Shown: positions 30,607-40,217 of the stretch, in pieces
Position numbering within the stretch: position 1 is the first letter of the stretch
How the letters are laid out: each line of letters starts with the position of its first letter
DNA from: Zoroaster sp. YZ-2022
Taxonomy: Eukaryota > Echinodermata > Asteroidea > Forcipulatida > Zoroasteridae
Assembly (NCBI GenBank): GCA_029582265.1
Contig: CM055821.1
Span: 45,389,694 to 45,453,693 of the forward strand
Direction: 5' to 3'
Length of the DNA: 64,000 bases
The notes under the pieces: model-generated
Databases searched by the model: none
What the model saw: the letters and a program-made list of their open reading frames with translations, nothing else
What the model was told of the DNA's origin: nothing
Translations under genes and position numbers: made by a program

Positions 30607-31031
30607 ATGGTTATCAAAAGAATTCTGACCAAGATGGTTACGGATAACATACTAAAGCTCGTGTATGCTGCTCAGGAACAACGAGGGTGTAAAGGATGTG
30701 AGGATAACTGGCCGAGTCTGTATGATCATGAGTGTGCGTTTTTCGGTATGCATCCACCATGCCGTCTTTATGACTATGCATCTGATTATTACGAAGAAGC
30801 GGTGGAACATGTAGACGCGGACAAAGTTATTGACGTTCTTGACGCAGTCAACACCTATCTAAATGTTAGTGAATCAAGCGACGAGGATGGACATTGATAA
30901 ACATTCTATGATTAGGGAAATCCTAAATGAGTGGAGGGCGGACCCTGACGATGTTGCCCGTTCGTTCTACTCTACGTTTTTTAACAATTTAACTGAACTG
31001 ATTGGTAGCACTATTGAACAGTTGAATGCAT
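30607..31031 (+). pseudogene. Foldback gene 1, left-arm copy (frameshifted)
   Basis: Same as the intact 142-residue gene at 33,963-34,391 until codon 93, where a 2-bp deletion (GACGAGGATGG against GACGAGGGATTGG) shifts the frame and ends the ORF at 30,897. The original end is still readable to 31,031 in the other frame. Confidence 0.75.
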
Positions 31032-31697
31032 AATGTATAATCTCCTTTGAGATAATTATTTCCATCGAACAAGTTTATTGTGTGAAATCGGTTTTTTTTA
31101 ATTTTTGTATTTAATTTTATTTGTTTATTTATACTGCTAATGGATTGATTTGAATTAAAGTGTGATTTTTAATGTAATATTGTAATTGGTTTTGAAAATA
31201 TCAGTGATGTCCTTTAAATTAATAAATAAAATCTTAACATTGTGTGTATTACTTTTGTTGAAAATGGTTTAAAAAATAAATGTGAAGAAATGTAACATTG
31301 TTTATGTGTGTGTTTTATTTTGGTGTAATTTTATGTAAAGACCCAGATTAGTGTTTGTGTCGGGAATGGATACGGTAGAAGAGGGTAAGGGTTGAATTGG
31401 ATATGGTTAACGATATGAGTTGGACAGGGGTAAATATAAACACACATAATAAAAGACGACAAGAGGTGCCTAAAACCAACCGGAATTCATCAGAATTCCT
31501 TTAGTGGTCAACGGGCGATATACAGTTTCAAGTATTTTATTCATCATCAAAACATACAATACAAATATATCAAATGGTGATTATCAATAACGTTTATAAA
31601 GAACAAAATTACAACGCATCAGCTAACTACGATTCTTTAAACAAAACAAAACCCTACTTGGTAAAAGATTCTTTCTGAAACATTTGGTCTTTCATCA

Positions 31698-32468
31698 TCA
31701 CTCTTCCTCGTTCTCTTCATCCTCATTTAGTTGAAGTAGTCCGTCAAATTTGGTATGGAGTTTAGGCATTACTCTGTTCAGAGCTTCGGTTACTTCCATG
31801 CCTTTATTTACTTTTTCTTCGAGATCTTCCGCAATATCCTGATGAGTGCCATTATCTTTCAGATGTAGGTAACTTGACAAAAAATCCTTGTATTTGTTGA
31901 AAAAGATTCGCTTGACTGCCCAAAGGGTTTTCCTATTGGCTTTTTCCTTGGCTTGATCTTCACTCATACCCCCGTTGACGTACTTTTCATATTGTTCACA
32001 CCACATCTCTTCAGTAGCCTCTTTAGCCTCTTCCAACCAGTCTCGAAAAGTGACATTGTCTTCCAATTCAGAACTAGACTCATCCTCTTCCGATGATTCG
32101 TCATTGGCATTGTCTTCCAATTCAGAACTAGACTCACCCTCTTCCGATGATTCGTCATATTCCACCTCCGTATCGGATTCTGAATCATCTTCCTCGAAAT
32201 TTTCGTCTTCATCCTGCGTAGATTCAGTTTCACAAGTTTCTATTTCCGAATCTTCAAATCTACGCTTTTTAAAATCGGGTTCAGAATTATCGACGTCAGA
32301 ATTGTCAGATTGGATAGCTTTAATTTCAGAATCATCGTCAACTTCATCCGTTTTAGATTTATCTTCATTATGTACATGTTCTGCATGCCTCCGTAGGTTA
32401 TATCTCCGTCCAAAGCTTTTGCCGCACTGGTGACAAGCATGGGGTTTGACAGCAGAAATAACATTCAT
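31698..32468 (-). CDS. Foldback gene 2: C2H2 zinc-finger acidic protein, intact copy
   Basis: 256 residues. One C2H2 finger at the start (CHQCGKSFGRRYNLRRHAEH followed by VH), a Lys/Asp-rich linker, two tandem 17-residue acidic repeats with ESSSELEDN, then a helical domain from about residue 140 (RDWLEEAKEATEEMWCEQYE, GGMSEDQAKEKANRKTLWAV) and an acidic tail. Looks like a small DNA-binding regulator. Its 5' end lies in the central spacer, so only this copy has the finger. It converges with foldback gene 1. Confidence 0.7.
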   Translation of the reverse strand: MNVISAVKPHACHQCGKSFGRRYNLRRHAEHVHNEDKSKTDEVDDDSEIKAIQSDNSDVDNSEPDFKKRRFEDSEIETCETESTQDEDENFEEDDSESDTEVEYDESSEEGESSSELEDNANDESSEEDESSSELEDNVTFRDWLEEAKEATEEMWCEQYEKYVNGGMSEDQAKEKANRKTLWAVKRIFFNKYKDFLSSYLHLKDNGTHQDIAEDLEEKVNKGMEVTEALNRVMPKLHTKFDGLLQLNEDEENEEE

Positions 32469-32540
32469 GTTGAATCTCTGATGCTTAATCTCCGATTGAC
32501 AAGAAACGGAAGAAATAGTTTATATATAGGCCTATAACTA

Positions 32541-32769
32541 CTCATTTCGCTGCTCATTTTGCTGCTCATTTGCTCATTTCGCTGCTCATTTGCTCATTTC
32601 GCTGCTCATTTGCTCATTTTGCTGCTCATTTGCTCATTTCGCTGCTCATTTGCTCATTTCGCTGCTCATTTGCTCATTTCGCTGCTCATTTGCTCATTGC
32701 GCTGCTCATTTGCTCATTTCGCTGCTCATTTCGCTGCTCATTTGCTCATTTCGCTGCTCATTTGCTCTT
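32541..32769 (+). repeat. 20-bp tandem repeat at the centre of the foldback element
   Basis: About ten units of TGCTCATTTGCTCATTTCGC upstream of the zinc-finger gene start, followed at 32,803-32,835 by the inverse sequence (AATGAGCAGCGAAATGAGCA). The inverse stub joins the right arm, so the break point of the inverted duplication falls within this array. Confidence 0.8.
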
Positions 32770-32825
32770 TTCACTGAAATACAAACACGAAAGGGTATCA
32801 CAAATGAGCAGCGAAATGAGCAAAT

Positions 32826-33298
32826 GAGCAGCGAAAATTTCGAGGAAGATGATTCAGAATCCGATACGGAGGTGGAATATGACGAATCATCGGAAGAGGA
32901 TGAGTCTAGTTCTGAATTGGAAGACAATGCCAATGACGAATCATCGGAAGAGGATGAGTCTAGTTCTGAATTGGAAGACAATGTCACTTTTCGAGACTGG
33001 TTGGAAGAGGCTAAAGAGGCTACTGAAGAGATGTGGTGTGAAAAATATGAAAAGTACGTCAACGGGGGCTTTGGGCAGTCAAGCGAATCTTTTTCAACAA
33101 ATACAAGGATTTTTTGTCAAGTTACCTACATCTGAAAGATAATGGCACTCATCAGGATATTGCGGAAGATCTCGAAGAAAAAGTAAATAAAGGCATGGAA
33201 GTAACCGAAGCTCTGAACAGAGTAATGCCTAAACTCCATACCAAATTTGACGGACTACTTCAACTAAATGAGGATGAAGAGAACGAGGAAGAGTGATG
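32826..33298 (+). pseudogene. Foldback gene 2, right-arm copy lacking the finger
   Basis: The right arm starts inside the gene, at the NFEEDDSESD point, so the finger and linker are missing. A chance ATG from the repeat array (32,826) gives MSSE followed by the acidic region in frame. A deletion of about 43 bp near 33,068 (after the VNGG motif) then shifts the frame. The original ending is open from 33,114 to 33,296. Confidence 0.75.
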
Positions 33299-33962
33299 AT
33301 GAAAGGCCAAATGTTTCAGAAAGAATCTTTTACCAAGTAGGGTTTTGTTTTGTTTACAGAATCGTAGTTAGCTGATGCGTTGTAATTTTGACCTTTATAA
33401 ACGTTATTGATAATCACCATTTGATAAATTTGTATTGTATGTTTTGATGATGAATAAAATACTTGAAACTGTATATCGCCCGTTGACCACTAAAGGAATT
33501 CTGATGAATTCCGGTTGGTTTTAGGCACCTCTTGTCGTCTTTTATTATGTGTGTTTATATTTACCCCTGTCCAACTCCTATCGTTAACCCTATCCAATTC
33601 AACCCTTACCCTCTTCTACCGTATCCATTCCCGACACAAACACTAATCTGGGTCTTTACATAAAATTACACCAAAATAAAACACACACATAAACAATGTT
33701 ACATTTCTTCACATTTATTTTTAAAACCATTTTCAACAAAAGTAATACACACACAATGTTAAGATTTTATTTATTAATTTAAAGGACATCACTGATATTT
33801 TCAAAACCAATTACAATATTACATTAAAAATCACACTTTAATTCAAATCAATCCATTAGCAGTATAAATAAACAAATAAAATTAAATACAAAAATTAAAA
33901 AAAAACGATTTCACACAATAAACTTGTTCGATGGAAATAATTATCTCAAAGGAGATTATACA

Positions 33963-34391
33963 TTATGCATTCAACTGTTCAATAGTGCTACCAATCAGTT
34001 CAGTTAAATTGTTAAAAAACGTAGAGTAGAACGAACGGGCAACATCGTCAGGGTCCGCCCTCCACTCATTTAGGATTTCCCTAATCATAGAATGTTTATC
34101 AATGTCCAATCCCTCGTCGCTTGATTCACTAACATTTAGATAGGTGTTGACTGCGTCAAGAACGTCAATAACTTTGTCCGCGTCTACATGTTCCACCGCT
34201 TCTTCGTAATAATCAGATGCATAGTCATAAAGACGGCATGGTGGATGCATACCGAAAAACGCACACTCATGATCATACAGACTCGGCCAGTTATCCTCAC
34301 ATCCTTTACACCCTCGTTGTTCCTGAGCAGCATACACGAGCTTTAGTATGTTATCCGTAACCATCTTGGTCAGAATTCTTTTGATAACCAT
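33963..34391 (-). CDS. Foldback gene 1: 142-residue Cys-containing protein, intact copy
   Basis: Begins MVIKRILTKMVTDNILKLVY at 34,391. A compact Cys/His cluster follows (QRGCKGCEDNWPSLYDHECA, then HPPCRLY) that could bind one zinc, and the rest is helical and acidic (YASDYYEEAVEHVDADKVID). I do not recognise a named domain. Its intact state, when the left copy is frameshifted, implies that one functional copy per element sufficed or that decay began after the inverted duplication. Confidence 0.65.
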   Translation of the reverse strand: MVIKRILTKMVTDNILKLVYAAQEQRGCKGCEDNWPSLYDHECAFFGMHPPCRLYDYASDYYEEAVEHVDADKVIDVLDAVNTYLNVSESSDEGLDIDKHSMIREILNEWRADPDDVARSFYSTFFNNLTELIGSTIEQLNA

Positions 34392-34861
34392 TCTGGTGGG
34401 TGATGCGTCTTCTACGATATCAACACTGGCGGGTGATTCAATGTCTCCTGGAACAAGACTTCTAGTAGTCCTTTTGTTTACCTAACAACTTATGATTATT
34501 TCTTTCCATTAAGATTACGATTAATTCTATCCATTAAGATTTCTACTCCTTTTGTTTACCTAACAACTTACGAGTAATTCTATCCATTAAGATTACGATT
34601 AATTCTATCCATTAAGATTTCTAGTTGTCCTTTTGTTTACCTAACATCGTATTTCTTTTCAATTTAATAGTAAAACTAAATTATAATATGTACATGTTTT
34701 TTATTGCGTGTTTGCTCGTTCGTTTGTTTTGATTTAAAGAAATGTATTACAAATCTCATTGTATTATATTATAAACCGCTGAATCATGTTACTGAAAAGG
34801 AACACACTAACGGGTTCAACGAAATATGTGTTCCAATATGAAAAAACATAAACTACACAAA

Positions 34862-35080
34862 AGACCCACCCTCCATTTACCCTACATTTCCCTACCAAAC
34901 CCCACCCTCAATTTCCCCAACATTTCACCCACCACCCCCCACCTCAATTTGCCCCACATTTCACCCACCACCCCTCCACACTCAATTTCCCCACATTTCA
35001 CCCACCTCCCCCCACACTCAATTCCCCCACAATTCCCCCACCTCCCCCCACACTCAATTCCCCCACAATTCCCCCACCAA
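34862..35080 (+). repeat. Subterminal tandem repeats, right arm
   Basis: Mirror image of 29,884-30,110, with 36-bp units containing CTCAATTCCCCCACAATTCC. They end about 20 bp inside the element terminus. Confidence 0.7.
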
Positions 35081-35118
35081 ACGGGGTGTCTCCTGCTCCT
35101 CTCCTTACTACTCTAATA

Positions 35119-35381
35119 CATACGGAGATGTACTCGATCCATACAGAAGATTAAGAAACCCTTTGGGATTAAAAGGATTGCGTCAAAAAGTCGTCATTAC
35201 AAACAATCCGAGCACCATTACCGAAAATCAATTGTTGACGGTTCGTTTTCCAAATTTAGGAATACATGACGTCATCGTTCCGGGAACGGTTCGATTAGCT
35301 TTCAACATTGATCTTCATTCTGCGGATGATGATGCGAGAACGATGGTACAGAATATAGGTAGAGCTATCGTAAAACATATA
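35119..35381 (+). pseudogene. MCP: Polinton major capsid protein, segment 2
   Basis: Continues the frame that starts at 29,853. Residues visible: YGDVLDPYRRLRNPLGLKGL, TITENQLLTVRFPNLGIHDV, IVPGTVRLAFNIDLHSADDD and RTMVQNIGRAIVKHI, which follow the first strands of the Polinton double jelly-roll capsid protein (a G-T-x-x-L-x-F-N strand and the NIGRA helix). The frame is cut at 35,381 by the solo LTR, with ATATA duplicated on both sides. Confidence 0.8.
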
Positions 35382-36640
35382 GTGTTACGAATCTTACCCT
35401 TTGATTTTGATAAATATTAGCACCCCTTATAGTTCACTTCTTCCACTTCCAATATTTTGCTGACGATGCAATTTCAACCAGTCTAAGTCCCAGGGTTGTT
35501 TCCCCGGACCCTCGATTGTCCGCTATGAATATGCAATCCATACAAGGACGCTACTTTTGCTCATGCATATCCAGCGCTAACGCAATGCATAATGCAACAC
35601 CAGCGAGAGCCTTGAGTGCGTGCCACACCCTCCCGCCACGTGGCTTGGAGCCGTCCTTTGGACTTAGTCTATTTCCCGAATACTTTCCTCGGAGTCCACC
35701 CCTTCACACCGAACACGGTTCGTGGGTGAACCACGGCCAAACAGTCATGACTGACCCGCTCAGTCATTAGCCGTGGCCCGCGTGTAGTGCTCCCTAACCC
35801 AAGCACAGCCGCTGTTCCCCTAATGCAGTAATAGCTTAGCATCCAAGCAAATAGCTTAGCACCCCAGTAAGCATTTTCCCCTTGAACACGCCCTCCTTTC
35901 TAAGTTGTCGATCGCTTCACTTTCGTCAAATACCTTTCCTTATATGGAACAAGGACCTGTTGTATGTCATGATTTTGCACACGTTTCTACCCTTAGACGC
36001 GGAAGGCAAGCTTCTCATTGGCTAAGACGCTAAATTAGGCTTATGTTTTATTTATTCCTAGGCCCCAGATTTCTATATAAACCCGAGATTTCCTGATCTC
36101 GGCGGTAGTGCGGTTCCGAATGAAATCTATGCGACTCGATCCGATCCGATCCATGACAGTGCGCATATACCGAACTATTACGGTCCAGAGCCTCGTTCGT
36201 TGAACCAATGGTGCAGGCGTCGATATGGCCATTGGTTCGCCTACATGTAGCTATGCGATCTGATACACACTCTGGCCCCATCCAGACACCCCGTGTAGTC
36301 AAGCCCCGGTGGTCCCCGTCGTAGAGACCGACCAGCCGCCCGTCTCTCGGTATAGCAGTGCCCGTACCGTATGCCGAGTGACAAGCCGCATGAACGAACG
36401 ATGGTCCCCACTGACTGTACCCAGTAGTTGGTATTCGTACACCCTATTCGGAACTTAGCACAAGTATATAAGTTTAACTATTGACATGTACCTATACGCT
36501 ACCACTCCTGTCATACATGTTACTAGTGCCATTGTTAAATATTGATGTTAATAATAAACCAACCCCATTGATTGAGATTGTCACCACAAAGTTTGTGTCC
36601 GACTATTATTTGTTGACCCACAAAAGTGGGGAATGCAACA
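35382..36640. mobile_element. Solo LTR inserted in the MCP gene
   Basis: A 1.26-kb unit starting TGTTACGAATCTTACC (35,383) and ending GAATGCAACA (36,640), so the ends are TGTT and AACA. ATATA occurs at 35,377-35,381 and 36,641-36,645. A promoter-like TTTCTATATAAACCCGAG lies near 36,071. One extra G sits between the left duplication and TGTT. No internal coding region. TG/CA ends, size and duplication fit a solo LTR of a BEL or Gypsy element. The family was not identified. Confidence 0.6.
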
Positions 36641-37647
36641 ATATAATCATTAAAATGGAAGGAAATAAAATATTTTCATTAGACGATGCGGATGTGTTCA
36701 ATTGTTATAAAGACGAATGATTAACGAAAGATCAACGCGAAAATTTAGCGTATCAAGGAATCGAAAATCCTAACATCACTAAATTAAGAGTAGGCGCTAA
36801 TGACGCGGTTCCTACAAAAAACGAGGGAAAAGATAAAGCCATCGCGGATACATTAAAAAATAGATATCACATTCCGCTAGATTTTGAATTGTTGACCGAT
36901 CATCAGCCCTACTACCAATCGGGGATCGGAGATCGATTGACTTACGAACTCGTGTTTAATAAATTTTCTAACGTGATTAAAAGCACCGATGATAATGCAA
37001 AATATATCATCAGTGGGATTTCTTTAGAATACCAAGTCGTTCATATGCCGGAACTCGCTCGAATGATTAAAAATCAATATAGCAACCGTTTGTCGATATT
37101 GTTTGATCGCGTTTTAAGACAGAGCGTGACCCCGTTAAACAAATGCGATACGACGTGGAATATAAATTTAAATACCCCCGCAAAAAGTATGAAAGGAATA
37201 TTGTTTTTATTCAAAGAGCCCAATGTAAAAGAAACCAACAAATTGTATAATCCAAAAATCAATAAAGTTTCAATTACGAACGAAGGCGTTCCTAATCAAC
37301 TCTACGCGCACGGAATGAAAAAATATCAACATTGGGAAGAAATTCAAAAATATTTCGGTGATTCGAATAAACAACACGCTATACAAGTCGTTAAAGCTCT
37401 AAATTTATCCAACGTCAAACAAGCCGATTATTTACTCAATCGATACGGTTTATTTTTAGATATGAGAACGAGCGACGACAATAAAATACACGGAAGTGGG
37501 AGACGAGTACAAAACTTATCCGAAGGAATTACCATTCAAATAGATAAAGAAGCGGAAGCCGCGGGTGAATTATACATGTATACTTTTATTATTATGGACG
37601 CGCAACTCGTTATAAAAAATGGGCGTTTTGAATCTGTCGATTATTAG
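36641..37647 (+). pseudogene. MCP: Polinton major capsid protein, segment 3
   Basis: Resumes in frame after the solo LTR with IIKMEGNKIFSLDDADVFNC, meets a single in-frame TGA at 36,718-36,720 (a Trp codon is expected from context), and is then open to 37,647. Further motifs are HIPLDFELLTDHQPYYQSGI, ISGISLEYQVVHMPELARMI and the last strands TFIIMDAQLVIKNGRFESVD, fitting the second jelly-roll. About 424 residues in total when the insertions are excluded. Apart from two insertions and one stop the gene is undamaged. Confidence 0.8.
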
Positions 37648-37648
37648 T

Positions 37649-37661
37649 ATTAGCGACTAAT
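37649..37661. terminator. Small hairpin between MCP and ATPase genes
   Basis: ATTAG-CGA-CTAAT directly after the MCP stop and 11 bp before the ATPase start. It resembles the TTAGCC hairpins found elsewhere in the element at gene ends. Confidence 0.35.
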
Positions 37662-37672
37662 ATTAAAAGGGA

Positions 37673-38294
37673 ATGTTGCCTAAATATCCACACGATGCGT
37701 TAATTTGCGGCCAAACCGGATGCGGAAAAACTGAATTTGTTTTAAATTTGTTAGAAAAAGAATATTTAAAATATTTCGAAACGATCGTCATATTATGTCC
37801 CACCATCGGTGACAACGACACGTATCAAAATAGAAAATGGATTTGGAACGACGAGCGAGTGATCGTTGACGATTAAAAAAATTATACGTTAAACAAAGCG
37901 ATAAAAATGTATCGCGACATATTCAAAGGAAACGAAACGTTGTTTATTATCGACGATTGTAGCGCGAGTAAAGATTTGCGATATAAAATTTTTTGTCGAG
38001 ATGAGACGAATGCATTGTCATACTTGGCTTTTAGCGGCCGACACGCGCGTCACAGCTGTTGGGTTATTTCACAAAGATATAATAGCGTATTGAAAGATTT
38101 TAGAGAGCAACTCAAGTGGGTGTGTATATTTTATTGTAAAGATAGAGACTCGTTTGAAAATTGTCTTCGAGAAAATGATGTCATACCGACGAAAGAGTTA
38201 AGAATGGAAATTCATGAAAAAATTAAAACGAGTTAAACATCGCAAATTGATTTTAAAAACGGATCAACCTACCAAGTATGCGATTATAGACTAA
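37673..38294 (+). pseudogene. ATP: Polinton DNA-packaging ATPase (FtsK/HerA-A32 type), damaged
   Basis: About 207 residues in total. The Walker A motif GQTGCGKTEFV is at residues 12-22 and Walker B TLFIIDDCSA at about 85-94. LAFSGRHARHSCWVISQRYN carries the sensor/arginine region. One in-frame TAA (37,874-37,876, before an A-run) splits the ORF, and a frameshift near 38,225 displaces the last residues (LILKTDQPTKYAIID, ending 38,294). The enzyme would pump the genome into capsids. It follows the MCP by 25 bp on the same strand. Confidence 0.85.
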
Positions 38295-38307
38295 ATGACT
38301 TAGCAAG

Positions 38308-38656
38308 TACTTGTAGGTTACTTGTAGGTTACCTGTAGGTTACTTGTAGGTTACCTGTAGGTTACTTGTAGGTTACCTGTAGGTTACTTGTAGGTTACCT
38401 GTAGGTTACTTGTAGGTTACTTGTAGGTTACTTGTAGGTTACTTGCAGGTTACTTGTAGGTATACTTGCAGGTTACTTGTACTAGGTTACCTGTAGGTTA
38501 CTTGTAGGTTACCTGTAGGTTACTTGTAGGTTACTTGTAGGTTACTTGTAGGTTACTTGCAGGTTACCTGTAGGTTACTTGTAGGTTACTTGTAGGTTAC
38601 TTGCAGGTTACTTGTAGGTTACTTGCAGGTTACTTGTAGGTTACTTGTAGGTTACT
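38308..38656. repeat. 11-bp minisatellite inside the Polinton
   Basis: About 30 tandem units of TTACTTGTAGG with TTACCTGTAGG and TTACTTGCAGG variants, alternating in places with a 22-bp period. It lies between the ATPase and the small 83-residue gene. No ORF is required by it. Confidence 0.9.
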
Positions 38657-38722
38657 GATTCGTTACTGTTAGCTTAGTGTTTTATTTTTTTTAAATATTA
38701 TAGGATATATAATTATATAAAT

Positions 38723-38974
38723 ATGAATACTGAAAAAGTAAACTATTTTATATATAATCTTAAACAACTTTTAAATACTGAAAAAGGAAAATTTGTACTA
38801 GTTCATCTTTTGTTCTATATCGATAATGAACAATTTATAGAACTTGTTTTATTTTTAAATAATAATAAAACAAAACAAATTATAGAACAGCTTGTTCAAG
38901 TTTTAAATAATAATAAAATGAACAAGTTGTTAGCTTTTTTAGATAAATTTAAAAATATAATAAAAGCTATTTAA
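38723..38974 (+). CDS. Small helical protein, unknown
   Basis: 83 residues, very AT-rich codons, Leu/Asn/Lys-rich. Two internal copies of a LNNNK motif (ELVLFLNNNKTKQIIEQLVQ and VLNNNKMNKLLAFLDKF) suggest an internal duplication. No recognised domain. Preceded by an AT-rich TATA-like leader. May be a genuine small Polinton gene. Confidence 0.45.
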   Translation: MNTEKVNYFIYNLKQLLNTEKGKFVLVHLLFYIDNEQFIELVLFLNNNKTKQIIEQLVQVLNNNKMNKLLAFLDKFKNIIKAI

Positions 38975-38980
38975 TAATAA

Positions 38981-39616
38981 ATGGAAGAACTTCACAAAAT
39001 ATTAAACGAAAATCCATCCGTGTTAAGCCCACCATCCATGGAATGTTAATACGAGTGACAGCTTGCTGCTGAAGCAAAAGCAACGAGATAAACGACTCTT
39101 CTCCGTTGTAGCGGGAGGAGATTCAAAAAAAAATTCGGTAAAGAGTATTCCGTCAGCGACATTGAAGCTTTGTATACGGAAGAGCGAGATGTATTACACA
39201 CGCAATACGAAACTAAATTAGGCCGTGATATAACAGAGTCTTTAGGTAGCGCCATTCTAACAATAACATTATATGCCAAATTATTAGGATTTAGTTTAAA
39301 TCGCATTGATTTATACGGTCATCATTTTGAAATTGACGACGAAGGTAAATTAATTACAGATTTAGAAAAAGATCCATTCATTTCGATCATGCTTTCTACC
39401 GTAGCGTGTGAAATATACTACAATTACGGAATGTTGATAGCACCGCTCTCAACAATGTTAATTACGGCAAAGCATTTAAAAAGAAAAGAAGAATCTTGTA
39501 TAGATAATAAAAGCGATGGAGACGAACGAGTTGGAGAATGCGAATCAGACGATAAACGCTTCACCGCGCCAGCGCCAAGCGAGCACACCGTCGTCAGTAA
39601 CGAAACCGAACAATAA
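38981..39616 (+). pseudogene. Unknown Polinton protein, broken at its start
   Basis: An ATG at 38,981 (MEELHKILNENPSVLSPPSM) is followed by stops near 39,048. The frame is recovered from about 39,128 with FGKEYSVSDIEALYTEERDV, GRDITESLGSAILTITLYAK and FISIMLSTVACEIYYNYGML, ending in a charged tail. Helical, with one moderately hydrophobic segment. I do not recognise the family. The tail runs into the truncated integrase, so its own end may be a deletion product. Confidence 0.45.
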
Positions 39617-39704
39617 AAAAGAAAAAAGAAAAAAACAGAGTCGCAGCTGGAAAAAGACTCGCGGAACTTAATAAAAAGAAAAAACAAGAAGCGAAGCGAG
39701 TCAA

Positions 39705-40217
39705 CATAGAGCTCAGGGAATAGTAGAGCGATTCAATAGAACTTTGGGTGAAAGATTATTTTCTCATCAATACGCTAAAGAAATAGCGACGGATACAAGA
39801 AATAGAGAATGGGTTAAAAGATTACCGCTAGTCGTAAAAGCATTAAACGACGAAACGACCAGACTCATCAATTTAAAACCTAAAGAGGCGATTAAATTAC
39901 GCGTCGTCGAGCAAAATCCAGCCTCACCAGCGATTATTACTTCAAAAAAAGAAAAAAGAATCCCAACTAGCAGTTTGGTTCGGTATTTATACGCACCCGG
40001 TGAAGCTGAAAAAGATACGAGACGTCGTGCGACTGATCCTATATGGAGTATACAAATTTATAGATTAGCTAAAACGATGAAAGCTGCGAATCAACCCATC
40101 TTGTATTATTTAGCGTCTGCGCCGGGCGTAGAAGCAAGCCCCGCTCGTAGTTTTGTAAGAGAAGAATTACAAATTATTCCTCGAGATACGGAAAATCCAC
40201 CCATTAAACGATTATAG
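39705..40217 (+). pseudogene. INT: Polinton integrase (retroviral type), carboxy-terminal remnant
   Basis: The remaining part starts at HRAQGIVERFNRTLGERLF. The Glu in VERFNRT (39,726-39,728) is the third catalytic residue of the D,D-35-E core. It then has the carboxy-terminal domain with SSLVRYLYAPGEAEKD, DPIWSIQIYRL and ARSFVREELQIIP. The zinc-binding domain and the two catalytic Asp residues are missing. The join at about 39,703 follows lysine-rich sequence of the preceding gene, so a deletion removed the front of the gene. Confidence 0.85.

Larger units (their letters stand above)
29863..35112. mobile_element. Foldback element with 2.3-kb inverted arms, nested in the MCP gene
   Basis: Left arm 29,863-32,205 and right arm 32,831-35,112 are inverted copies. 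The 625-bp centre carries the 5' end of a zinc-finger gene and 20-bp tandem repeats. Outer ends are AGTAGTAAGG and CCTTACTACT, and CTAATA (6 bp) is duplicated outside. The first seven bases (AGTAGTA) equal those of the Polinton TIR, and 6-bp duplications are usual for Polinton integrase. Each arm contains a convergent pair: a C2H2/acidic gene and a 142-residue Cys-containing gene. No transposase or integrase is present, so the element must be non-autonomous. Mobilisation by Polinton integrase is inference. Confidence 0.85.

Noticed and set aside
32559..32827. ORFs of the type AHFAAHLLISLLICSFRC
   Set aside because: They are translations of the 20-bp tandem repeat in different frames.
38308..38656. 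CRISPR-like array inside the Polinton
   Set aside because: The 11-bp units are contiguous with no unique spacers, so this is a minisatellite in a eukaryotic element.
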